From assembly GCA_014621425.1 (NCBI GenBank), contig JAANBB010000001.1:620001-684000 (forward strand): a DNA stretch of 64,000 nucleotides, in the 5' to 3' direction. This stretch comes from Cylindrodendrum hubeiense (taxonomy: Eukaryota > Ascomycota > Sordariomycetes > Hypocreales > Nectriaceae). The notes below the pieces were generated by a model. The model searched no databases. It saw nothing but the letters and a program-made list of their open reading frames with translations, and had not been told where the DNA came from. Of the stretch, positions 1-9,604 are shown piece after piece. Each line of letters begins with the position of its first letter. Positions within the stretch are counted from its first letter, which is position 1. The translations under genes were made by a program, and so were the position numbers.

Positions 1-69
1 CAGCGCGCATCGAATAAGCTAGATGGCGAGGAAGTTCAGTACGTCGAGAACTCGGAAAAGGTGGTCTAG
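1..69 (+). CDS. 3' end of an unidentified protein-coding gene (partial)
   Basis: Frame 1 is open from the first base to a TAG at 67-69 and reads 22 codons of a charged tail ending in the residues NSEKVV. The composition (acidic and polar, ending abruptly) would suit the cytosolic C-terminus of a membrane transporter such as an MFS protein, but nothing in 22 residues proves this. The gene body lies to the left of the window. It would be convergent with the amidohydrolase gene, whose stop codon is about 135 bases further on. It could be a chance open stretch. Confidence 0.35.
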   Translation, partial: QRASNKLDGEEVQYVENSEKVV

Positions 70-204
70 TGATTTGAAACTGTACGCGAGATTTGGTCCA
101 ATTTGGCTTAAAGTGGGTACACATAGCCTACACCGATCTCAAGTAAATATAGATTAGAGCCATTGAGACTGAAGTTAATATTCATTAAACAATGCTATCC
201 TATC

Positions 205-1996
205 TCAGTATAACTTTTGCATAACTGGGCGTACTTCGGGAAAATCTGCTGTGAGGTGACGACTAACGCCAGCTGACAGTGTCCTCGCATCCTGGACATA
301 CTCCTTCCTTGCAGCTTTATGCACCCTCCCATTCATTACAATAACATTTAGCCGGTCGTGGTCTTGTAGAATGGAGATATCTTCCAAGGGATCCCCGTCA
401 ACCAAGATGCAGTCAGCATAATACCCTACCTCTATCTTTCCAAGCTCGTGGCCGCGCATCATGAGGGCAGCCACGCCAGCTGTGGCAGCGATGATGCTTT
501 CGTGAGGTGAAAAGTCGAGCAATTTGACAAAATGCTCCAAGTCTCGGGCATATGTCCCGTGAGGTGTCCAAGCGAAACCATAGTCCCTTTGATGGTCAGT
601 ATACGACATCCTAAACGCGCTGCAAAAGTACTCACCCTCCGGGTAGGACAACGATACCACGACGATGCATCTCTCGTAATCCCGCGACAGCTGTGTCCAA
701 TTCCCGCTTGTACCCAGCCTTTTCAGCTTGCTCATGAGTATATCCAAAAGCTTCTGCCTCGTACGTCGTTGCCCACAGCCAGTTGAGTGCTGGTACAACA
801 ATGTACTTGTCCTTTTCTTTCTCTAGCATGTCCATGCCTGAATCTTTGTCAGTGTAATTCATGAGCTCAATATTATTGGACTTCTCGCACCTTCATCATC
901 GATGTAGGATGCATGGTATATCACATCTACACCATGTTTGATGCACATCTTGATTGAGTCTCTTGCACGGGCGTGTGCGCAAAGTCTCTTCCCGAGCTTA
1001 TGAGCTTCATCAACACATGCGGCAGTCTCCTCATCTGTAAAGTAACAATCCTGAGCAGACCGTACGTCACAGATTTCCTCACCAGACATGCTTAGCTTGA
1101 CGTTGTCAACGCCAATATTTTTAATGTTATGCCGCACGACTTGGCGCATCTCTTTTAAAGGACGTCAGCGATAGCTTGAGGTATGGTGAGAGAACTACTC
1201 ACCCTCTGGTCCATCCGCAAATGCCGTGATCCCTGCAACCAAATCGCCGTCAGGTTTTGCAATTTCTCGAGCATTTGCAAGATAACGCGGCCCCGGAATA
1301 TCGCCTGCATTAATGGCATCCCGAACCACCACGTCAAGTCGATCCTTGGCTGAGGCAGCTCCAAAGCACCTGAGCCTCATTAATATTCATCTCATTCTTG
1401 GCGAATGAATGGGGTGATCCAGAAGCACACTTACATGGTGTAACCTGAATCGAGAAAACATTGTGCACTCTTCATTGTCAAGAGAACATGCTCTTCGATT
1501 TCTAGTTCCCCAAGCCGTCCTAAGTCACCCCCATTCCAGGTGAAATGGGTATGCCCATCTCCAAGCCCGGACATTAGTGTCCTACCACGACCGCGAAATA
1601 CTCTGACTCTAGGGTCTTTCTCGAGCTCCGTTCGATCAGGTATATGGCCCACGGCAGTGATTCTCTCGCCTACTTCATCTTAGCCCCACATTGAGAACAC
1701 CGAGGTGATTACTTACCCTCAATCAGTACGTCTCCCTCGTAAGGCTGTCGGCCTGTGGAATCCAAAATCTTGACGTCGGTGAAGAGAATTTTGGACTCCT
1801 CGTGGGTTCCTGCTATGCGATACTCTTTTGGCTGCAGACCGGGATCCGCCTTCAGGTTGTTGACGTAGGAGATATTCCGTGGCATCTCTTTCGTCTGAGT
1901 CGCGGCCTGCCACGTTGTGTGGGGACCATGCGGCCAAGAAACGCTCTCTGGGGTCTTTTGTTGATCCATGATCGTCATTCGACTTGAAAATGTCAA
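205..1996 (-). CDS. Amidohydrolase-family metal-dependent hydrolase (imidazolonepropionase/prolidase-like), six exons
   Basis: Six exons: 1996-1717, 1669-1435, 1375-1203, 1151-891, 837-636 and 586-205 join to 510 codons without a frame break. Introns are 47-59 bp; most have a GTRAGT-type donor, one has GTGCGA. The N-terminal metal motif DGHTHF lies near residue 120. It is followed by an SGYTMLRCFGAAS stretch, a KLS segment (candidate carbamylated lysine), two histidine segments (CAHAR, YHASY) and a late DYGFAWTPHG motif, the pattern of PF01979-type amidohydrolases that cleave cyclic amides or X-Pro and related substrates. The C-terminus ends in the usual beta strand (ADCILVDGDPLEDISIL). No signal peptide is evident, so it is probably cytosolic. 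Family relatives include ochratoxin-hydrolysing and Xaa-Pro enzymes; the substrate cannot be told from sequence. It sits at the left edge of the candidate cluster, and its upstream region carries the CATCTCCG decamer array. Confidence 0.88.
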
Positions 1997-2427
1997 GGTG
2001 GTGCTTGGATCTGGGAAACCTTGCTGGAGTCTGGTGATTGTTCTTTAATATCTTTGCAGGCCGAAGGTGGATTACTTTCCCCACAGCCACTACCCCGTGG
2101 GGAATAGAGTCCAGGTGAGATGGACGGATTACTCACCTCACATGCATCCAACAGCCCCGCCTCTCATCACACGTCAAGTTGCCATGTCCGCGCATCTCCG
2201 TACATCTCCGATCATCTCCGTCCGCCACTCTCCATCCCCGCCTCCCCCGCTCCTCTAGTAAGTGAAGCGCCTTGTCCCGCCCTCCCCGCAGCAACATTGG
2301 TGAGGGGGGATTTGTCAGTGACTGGAGCAATTAGCAACAGTTCCAAGGTCGGAATTCGTCAAAGGGGTGTCCCACGAGCTCGTCAATTTCCCTACTGCAT
2401 CAAATTCTCGTCATTTCAGTTTCAACC
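1997..2427. other. Intergenic, divergent promoter of amidohydrolase and cytochrome b5-like gene
   Basis: This 431-base stretch separates two divergently read genes, so it should hold both promoters. It contains the four-unit decamer array at 2181-2220, followed by a CT-rich run (about 2221-2262). No RNA gene or further reading frame is supported. Confidence 0.6.
2181..2220. promoter_or_regulatory. Four head-to-tail decamers with consensus NNCATCTCCG
   Basis: Units at 2181-2190, 2191-2200, 2201-2210 and 2211-2220 read gccatgtccg, cgcatctccg, tacatctccg and atcatctccg. On the other strand this is CGGAGATG repeated once per helical turn. The same core recurs at 5182-5199 and near 9471-9530. A CGG triplet is what Zn2Cys6 regulators usually contact, and one is encoded at 6438-8697. 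Binding is inference. Confidence 0.5.
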
Positions 2428-2916
2428 ATGGGATGGATGCATCAAAATATCGAATGCCGAGAGAGGCGGGGTCGCAGTGCAATTGACGGCCCCCTGAACG
2501 ACTCAAAGCATGCAATTCTACCCTCAGCATCATTCATCGAAGACACAAACGATCCAACTTCATATCAGCCTGTGCCTGTTTGCACCTCAAATGAAGATCT
2601 TCCCTTCATCGATCCCTCTATAATTTCAGCCTCTAAGGCTGCAAATTTGCTTTGGCTTGTCATTGACAACGTTGTCTATGACTGTACTGCATTTGCTCTG
2701 GAGCACCCTGGTGGCTCCAGCGTCCTACAGCCATTCCAAGGCAGCGATTGCAGTTGGCAGTTCTGGCGTTTTCACAGGAGAAAGGATATGACGGAGTTTG
2801 GAAAACCTCTTCGAATAGGTTCCACGACCGGGGTTCAGAACAAATACAAGGAGCGACCTAGATTCATTGGATTAAGAAAATTTTGGGCAGATGAATCAGT
2901 AGTAAATGTGAAATGA
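2428..2916 (+). CDS. Small cytochrome b5-like heme-binding domain protein
   Basis: A single exon of 162 residues. Residues about 67-130 follow the cytochrome b5 plan: a hydrophobic LWLVIDNVVYDCTAF segment, the heme-ligand signature HPGG, and a second histidine in the WRFHRRKD segment about 25 residues later, where b5 proteins have their other axial ligand. The first 50 residues are poorly conserved in character and the C-terminus is short with no membrane anchor. Family knowledge: such proteins pass electrons to desaturases, hydroxylases or P450-like partners. None of these is next to it, so its partner is unknown. Start chosen at the first ATG of the frame; an internal start is possible. It runs tail to tail with the FAH fusion gene. 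Confidence 0.75.
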   Translation: MGWMHQNIECRERRGRSAIDGPLNDSKHAILPSASFIEDTNDPTSYQPVPVCTSNEDLPFIDPSIISASKAANLLWLVIDNVVYDCTAFALEHPGGSSVLQPFQGSDCSWQFWRFHRRKDMTEFGKPLRIGSTTGVQNKYKERPRFIGLRKFWADESVVNVK

Positions 2917-3106
2917 AGTCCAGTTTTGTCGTGGAAATTAGACTATGATTAGGGGAACATCGTGCAGGGTGTCGCATTGCCAGCCAAGGCAAAGGGAAAT
3001 TATCACTGCACCAATGCGTAGTGTAATCATGGTTTATGTTGCTTCTAACACGGAAAATCATGTAATAGTAACAATGTATTGGCAATACGCATCTAAAGTA
3101 TCTAAT

Positions 3107-4982
3107 TTACAGAAAGTCCTGGAGAGCCTTGCTAACTCCATTAATGTCTTCAAACACATGCCAATGACCGCAGCCCTCTAGCACAACCCGGCGAGAATTC
3201 TTGATTTCTTTCGAATACTTCTCAACCAATGTTGGCGGCGACACCTTGTCCTCGTCACCGGTGATAATCAGCGTCTCCGCCCCGATTGATTGAATATCCA
3301 GGGTCTGTGTTGCCCCCGCGAGCGCCCAGCAAGCCTTTGCGTATGATTCGGGGTCCTGTGAGAGAAGGCTCAATCTGATCCCTGCAACTGCGACTGGGTT
3401 CGTCTTCTTCGATCGAAGAGAAGTTCCTGCCTCGATAACAGCGTCAACAACTGCTTTCATGCCTTTACTTCTAACAAGAGCCGCCCGAGCGTACGTCCCA
3501 GCCACAGCCGCTTCAGGAAGTGGTGAAGGTGGCGGCCCAAGCAAGACCAGCTTCTTCACGAGCGTTGGGTTGTCAATCGTGAACTTGATTGCTGCCAAAC
3601 ACCCGAGTGAATGGGCGACAAGTGTACCCGGGTTGGATGGAGAGATCTTAGCAGCATTAAACACGGATAAGATATCAGAGGCGAAGGAGTCTATGGTCAA
3701 TTCGCTGAGTGGGTGCGTCGGGCTCAAACCATGGCCTTCTAGGTCGAAAAGATGAAGCGAGTGAGACTCAGAATTGTTCAAGGAGAGGTTTAAGATAAGA
3801 GGAGTCCAGTGGTCTTGCGTTCCGCCGAGGCCGTGAACAAAAACCAGGTTCTCTTTTCCAGACCCGATTCTCTGATAATTGAGCAGCTTGCCATTGAGTC
3901 TAGTAAGCCCCACGTCGGAGCCAAGTGACTTGGCGGAGTTGGTCAATGTAAATGCAGAACTGGAGGTGAGTGAGCTCGTATAGCTTGTAGAAGTAGCAAT
4001 CTTGTTCCGAAGCGTTCCAAGTCCGGTGATGGAAACCGCAACTTCATCTCCAGGTGCGAGGTAAATAGGGGGTTTCTTTCCGATACCGACACCAGCAGGC
4101 TAACCAAGAGTTAGAGAGATGTGAATTGAATACAACGATAATTTGCGTCTACTCACTGTTCCTGTAGCAATTACATCACCCGGTTGGATGGTTTGGCCTT
4201 CAGAGATTGTCTTTATGAGGGTCGGAATAGAAAAGATCAGGTCCTCGCTAGTAGCACTCTGCCGAAGTGCTCCGTTGACATATGTCTCAAGTTTGAGAGT
4301 CGATGGCAACTGCTCTTTCGGGACAGCAATAGGGCCCTATGGAGTTTTAGATTAAGAATCAATGAGTTGGGTTCAGGTAACTCACAATAGGACAGAAAGT
4401 GTCCGGGGACTTGCCAATGAAGAATTGCTTATGATCCCTCTGACGTTCCCGCGCTGTCATATCATTGATGATGGTATAGCCCCAAACATGCTTCCAGGCA
4501 TCGGCCTCATTAATGCGAAAGCCCGGCTTTCCAATGATGACACCAATCTCGCCCTCATAGTCGGGAGTTTCAGTAAAAGAAGGATGAGGGTAGATCTCCT
4601 CGCCATCAGCAATGATTGAGGTGGCTCTCTTGGTAAAGATGACGGGGTGACTCGGCAGGTCTGTCTTATCGGAGCTATCAAATCCAGAGCTATTGAACTC
4701 TTTGGCATGCTCCGTGTAGTTTTTTCCGACTGCCAGGATATCACGACCAGAAATGGGAGCCAAAATCTTCACATCAGTGACAGAAATGGGTGCCCCACTG
4801 GCGATGATCTTTGAAGGGCCAGCTTCAATCACCTGGTACAGATCCGAGATGGGTGTGCCAGAGGTGAAAGACAGAGGCTGAATAGTCTTGAGTGTGAAAT
4901 CATAATGACCAATCCGAGGAACGCCGGTGTCGGGAGAAATGAATGCAGCATACTGCGTGAGGTGGTGATTGGAAGAGCCCAT
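3107..4982 (-). CDS. Fusion of a fumarylacetoacetate-hydrolase-family domain with an alpha/beta hydrolase
   Basis: Exons 4982-4386, 4336-4157 and 4099-3107 join to 589 codons. Residues 1 to about 293 form an FAH-family domain: DYEGEIGVIIGK carries the acidic metal ligands, and NDMTARERQ, FFIGKSPDTFCPIGP and the C-terminal GDVIATGTPAGVGIGKKPP and LAPGDEVAVSI segments are all present. A Ser/Thr-rich linker (about 294-320) leads to an alpha/beta hydrolase with oxyanion motif HGLGG, nucleophile elbow AHSLG (Ser423), an acid in GDEDK (Asp541 or 543) and CGHWH (His571). FAH relatives hydrolyse C-C bonds of acylpyruvates or isomerise/decarboxylate keto acids; the second domain resembles enol-lactonases. 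The fusion is continuous: the second intron lies within the FAH part, and the linker is inside one exon. It could open a lactone and then cleave the product. Confidence 0.9.
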
Positions 4983-5470
4983 GTTTGTGGTTCGTTGGTG
5001 GAAATAACAACCGGTTGAGAGAGTCTGGGGTACTTTGCGATGAACACACAAGTTGACTTAATGCGTGCGCTCAAATACAGATCCTCACTACCAGCATAGC
5101 GTCCTAAACAGGCGACAGTAAAAAGTTGACAAAAATGACGGCCGGCGCGGCGATGACGTGCTGCGGGGAAGACGGCGATAGCGGAGATGGCGGAGATGGC
5201 GGGCCCGGTACAGATAACTTATCGAGCGGGGTTGTACCAGGAGCTTGACCTAGACTAGCGCGCTGTGGAAGGACTGATGACTTGGATTCAATTTGGGTTT
5301 CTGGGGAAGTTGGTGCTCCCGGTTGCGTAGGGTGATCAAGCTACGAACCCCAGAGACATGTGTAGTATTAATATTGCCCAGTTAGAATTCAAATGTCACA
5401 TCACTTGTAAACATTAACAATTGTATCTATTGCCTCTTACTTCTAACACCGTAATTACCATATTTTCAAG
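4983..5470. promoter_or_regulatory. Divergent promoter of the FAH-hydrolase fusion and the acetate-transporter-like gene
   Basis: The 488 bases between the two start codons hold repeats of GGAGATGGC at 5182-5199, part of a longer GC-rich run (5171-5203) built from GGCGATAGC and GGAGATGGC units. The motif CGGAGATG matches the reverse complement of the decamer array at 2181-2220. The last 130 bases before the plus-strand start are AT-rich. Confidence 0.45.
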
Positions 5471-6277
5471 ATGACCTCCGACGACCAAAACAAGCTCGAG
5501 CAGACGTATACCGCTGGTGGCCATGTCGAAGACCGCAGCCAACCGGCACTTCCAGTCGTCCACCGCAGGCTCGCCAATCCTTCGCCGCTCGGTCTTTTGT
5601 CATTTGCAACAGGTATGGAAAGATAGCACTGCACCTATCCCGGCATGATCTAATACAAACATCTCCAATGTAGGAATTTTTCTTATATCCAGCTTCGGCG
5701 TGCATGCGCGCGGCGTGCAAATACCCAATGTCATGATATCAGTCCTCATCTTTTTCGGGGGTGCATGCCAGTACATCGTATCGATCATGGAATTTGTCTC
5801 AGGCAATACCTTCGGCGCCACCGTCTTCGCTTCCTACGCCGCATTCAACGTCTCTTACAGCATGATTTACCTGCCCGGTTCCGGAATCATCTCGGCTTAC
5901 ACGGATCCTGAAACGGGAGTTCTCAGCCCAGACTTTCAGCAGTCCCTGGCATTATATCTCTGGGCGTGGTTCATTTTGACTGTAATCTTTACAATTGCCG
6001 CGATGCGCAGCTCCTGGATTCTTTTCCTCGACTTGCTTGCATTGGATGTCTGTCTGGCGCTGCTTGCCGTTGGGAATATGGTAGGCAGCCAGACCACAAC
6101 CACGGCCGGCTATGTGTTTGGATATGTCGTAGCTGCCCTTAGCTGTGAGTCTTCTTCCAATTCCATTGATATTTTGACGCTTACATGTGCGCAGATTGGG
6201 CTGGGTGTGCTGGGCTGTTTGCTGGAGGAGTCACTCCATTTGAGGTTCCAACATTCCCAATGTACAAGGAGGTTTGA
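5471..6277 (+). CDS. GPR1/FUN34/YaaH-family acetate transporter-like membrane protein
   Basis: Exons 5471-5612, 5674-6144 and 6195-6277 give 231 residues. The diagnostic N-terminal motif appears as ANPSPLGLLSFAT (family form NPAPLGL) at the first membrane segment. It is followed by hydrophobic segments at ISSFGVHARG, MISVLIFFGGACQYIVSIMEF, TFGATVFASYAAFNVSYSMIY, LALYLWAWFILTVIFTIA, ILFLDLLALDVCLALLAVG and a final YVVAALSYWAGCAGLFAGG, so six membrane spans are expected. Family members (Gpr1, Ady2/Ato1, AcpA) move acetate/protons or sense monocarboxylates at the plasma membrane. The protein ends soon after the VPTFPMYKEV segment. It reads away from the fusion gene and may share its promoter, which would suit import or export of a short acid handled by the cluster. 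Confidence 0.88.
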
Positions 6278-6437
6278 GATACAACTTATCACGACTCCAG
6301 ACAATGGTTGGTATACAGATCAACGTTTCGTTCTTGTACAATATCCAATTTTATGTCCCAAAATACTACATGGCAATCACAATCGATCGAAACAAAGACA
6401 CTCCCTCAAGACGTTAATACAAAACTAAGCACCTCGG

Positions 6438-8697
6438 CTATAATTCATTTGATGGGTTGGCTTCCTCTATGATGGAATCCCATTCATTCCAATTCATCAT
6501 TGATGGAGAAAGCCATTGATGTGGCTCTATGCTCCCTAGAATCATGTCTAAGCTTTCGGAAGACAGCTGGCTCTCTCTCGGATAAGCGTGTGATAATGTG
6601 CCATGAGCACCTCGATCTTGCAATGGTAACTGAACTCCGGGACTAATGGAGCTGTATTGTTCAATTGGGTGTTGATCGCTACGCATTGTATGGACAATGT
6701 CCCTAATCCAGGCGTTAATACAGGGTCAGATGATTGATGTCAGGATACGTACAAGAGGTTCTTCAGAATTGGTGTCGCTTTTTCGCAAATCCTGCTGAGT
6801 CCACAATGTTCGATTTGCTCGAATACAGCCAGAGCATCGTAGATTTCGCGTCGGAGAAGTTCCAAAGCTGTTGAGTCCAAATCCATGCTAGTACCGTAAA
6901 TATAGGCGAGAAATACCACAGCGTGGAACGCATGGAAACTCCCCAATCCGCGGTTGTACCATCGATATGGTCGGTAGACTTCGTCCTCGTGCAGCATTCT
7001 ATGAATGCCCAATAATGCCCGGGAACTTTCGATGCACTTACCGCGAGATGTCATGATGTTCTCGCTTGTGTACTGGGTACTCGCATCTCCGGTGAACTGA
7101 TTCATCAGAACTGGCCGATGGAGTAGGAGGGTAAGTTGATGCGAATAGCCGAACAGGATGTTGAGATGCACTGAGTGTGGGTCTGTCAGCGATGAATCAG
7201 CAGTGTCGAAGAGATATTTGTAGTTCAAGTTATCCTGCTGGGCGACGATTTCTGCATCAAGCATCAATATTGTGTCAAAGGTTGGTCTTGTCTCGGGTCC
7301 AAAGATGCTGTTGCAAATCCGACCACAGATTTCGTACAGGCCAAACTTGAGAAGTAAATATGACATCTGCGACGGGCCAGTCCGAGGAGAGTCCAGGATA
7401 TCACTCCCAGAGATGAGCTGATCATCATTGACATCCAATGGTGGTTTCACATTCGACTGAGTGTGCACTGACTCAAGGTTGCCTAGAGTCGTGTTTTGGA
7501 TGGTGTAAAGCATATTTAGTGCAGCCCAGCATCTTCGCCGCTCCTCGGCAACGACAAGGTCAAGACCAAATGCATCCGGATCGACATGACAGCCCAAGGA
7601 CAAGGCAATGTTCCGTGTTGTTCCCAAGAGCGCCCATGATTGGCCGTGAGTATGATTAATGCCGTATATGAGCACAACCAATGTTTGTAGGGTATTAAGA
7701 TTATGTCTCCAAAGATAGTGATCGGCTTCGAGACACTTCATCGCGGCTGTTCGATACCTGGCGCATAGCAGAGACATATTTTCTGAAGGCGTTTTGCAAC
7801 GACCAAGCTCCAAGAGCAGAGCTTCGTCTTCCAGGACCGCGGTCACAGCCACGCTCAAGATCGCGAAGAGCAACGCAAGCCACGAAAGCGACACCTGGTC
7901 TGGTTCTTGACAGAATTTACTGTATGCCACTTCAAATGTCGGATCATGTAGCACGTGAAATAGCTGTTTACGTCGTAAGCAATTGATCTCCATTTAATAT
8001 GGGAACATACCGGTGCATAAACGTCAAAGAAGATTTTCTTCAGTTGGTCGCATGGCGACTGTGGAGGAAGCAAGCTCAATAAATCATGAATGCTTGGGGC
8101 TTGCATCGCAAACGGAAAGGAGCTCTCAGGGGCACCCCCATCTATATTCCCTTTAAGACCACTGGTCATTGGGTTCATTCCGAGGATTGATGACCACCTC
8201 GATGACGCTGGCTCGTACCGCTCATGTCCCGTGACAGACCGTACCAGAATCCCTGAAAACACGATCGTCGAGGCCTGGGAAGGAGTCTCAGTCGAAGGAG
8301 ATGAGGTTGATCCAATCTGGAGAGAGTTATTCAGAGCCGACCCTCGCTGTAAACTTGGTTCTGGAGAGGGCAGATGCGATCTAATGTTTGATCCATTCGT
8401 AATGTCAGGCTGCGCTGCAATACCAGTGCCCACACCAACGTCCACTTGGGCCTGCAGCAACTCTTCAAGTTTCTTGATGCGGACAAGAAGGGCGTTGTTG
8501 TCTACTTGTTGCGAGTTGGCGTTCTCTCGGGAGGGGTGCATGTCCCTGAGATAAACACACTCCGACGGCGGAATGCCCCGCCGAACGCAGGTTTCACATG
8601 GCCCTCTCCCACGGTTGGTATTTCGGGGACACCGGATCTTTCGTTCCCGACACGGCTCACAGCTGAGTGGCATACGGCGGCTGGTAATTGTCGGCAT
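6438..8697 (-). CDS. Zn2Cys6 transcription factor with fungal-specific regulatory domain
   Basis: Exons 8697-8011, 7963-6753 and 6702-6438 give 720 residues. The binuclear zinc cluster covers Cys13 to Cys47 (CEPCRERKIRC ... CETC ... C) with a long third-to-fourth loop (10 residues) and a 9-residue last loop, slightly longer than the usual 6-8. A leucine-rich coiled coil follows (LVRIKKLEELLQAQ, about 75-95), then a low-complexity linker. The middle domain starts at FFDVYAPLFHVLHDPTF, which is the hallmark opening of the fungal transcription factor middle homology region. The start was chosen just before the cluster; a longer in-frame upstream extension exists but looks unlike protein. Its position inside the left gene group makes it the natural candidate regulator, possibly of the CGGAGATG sites; that is inference. 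Confidence 0.88.
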
Positions 8698-9604
8698 TTT
8701 CGTTGTTGGTGGAGGAATGCTGTAGCTAAGTTTGCATCGACATTTCGGACCGCGACGACGGCGTGGCTTCCGCAGCAGACTAATCAAGGTTTCCCCGCAA
8801 TAAATAATCCCCCACATTTATGCTTCTGGGGTTCAACTCTTCTGACTAATCCGGTTTTACACCCCGTTATCCCGTTGTTGTCCCTGTCAAGCAGTGCGAA
8901 CAAGAGGCTGTGATCAGCAACGCCACTTGATTGAACAAGAACTTCCGGTGGATTTTGATTACATTCGGTCAATTTATACCTCCAGGAAGTTTTAATTAAT
9001 TCCAAATATTCTGGAAAGATATGTGCAACCACAATGAATAGCCATTAGCGACTATAGGGTAGGATGAGATCATTACCAGTCGACAAACAGAACGCGAGAT
9101 GTTAGAGATCTACGTAGCCCGTTCAACACTACTGGGAACAGAGGATGTTAAATAAGGTGGGAAGTAAATCCGTTCTATTTCTCTACAACTTGTGGCGCAT
9201 ATTACATCAATGTCCCGTTTTGCAATGCTCTAGAGTGTCACTCCATGTTGCGAGTGAAAATCGATCATGTCAACTGAATCAAGTCCAAAGTCAATAAAAT
9301 CCTCATGAAATGAATCTAAGCAGCATTTTCGGCGGAGAAGTGAACCATAACATGTATAACCCAACAATAAATTGGGACCGGCTAACGTACTATACCTGAC
9401 ATAATCATTCAAGCTACAAGACGCGGTAAAACGGAATTCCGCCGTGGTTCATGGTCATGTCTCCACCGGTATCTCCGTCGACGTATTGTCTCCACCAAAC
9501 CCGCGTTCTCCGCGTTCTCCGGCATCTCCGCAATCGCCGCTGTTGCAAGTTGGCAAATTCTCAGGCTCGGAAGCGCCAATGAAAACCAGCAATTGGTATT
9601 TCCG
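8698..9604. other. Intergenic: regulator promoter and 3' flank of the synthetase gene
   Basis: This 907-base stretch upstream of the Zn2Cys6 regulator also contains the 3' flank of the A-T-R-kinase gene. The part nearest the regulator is AT-rich. The far end (9451-9540) is packed with TCTCC and TCTCCG words. No gene is supported. Confidence 0.5.
9471..9530. promoter_or_regulatory. Cluster of ATCTCCG/TTCTCCG words
   Basis: ATCTCCG at 9471-9477, TTCTCC(G) at about 9506-9512 and 9515-9521, and CATCTCCG at 9523-9530 echo the arrays at 2181-2220 and 5182-5199. They lie about 0.8 kb upstream of the Zn2Cys6 regulator start and just past the stop of the synthetase gene. They could be distal regulatory sites or repetitive sequence. 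Confidence 0.35.

Noticed and set aside
3459..3755. Plus-strand frame inside the alpha/beta hydrolase part of the fusion gene
   Set aside because: Antisense shadow of a conserved hydrolase core.
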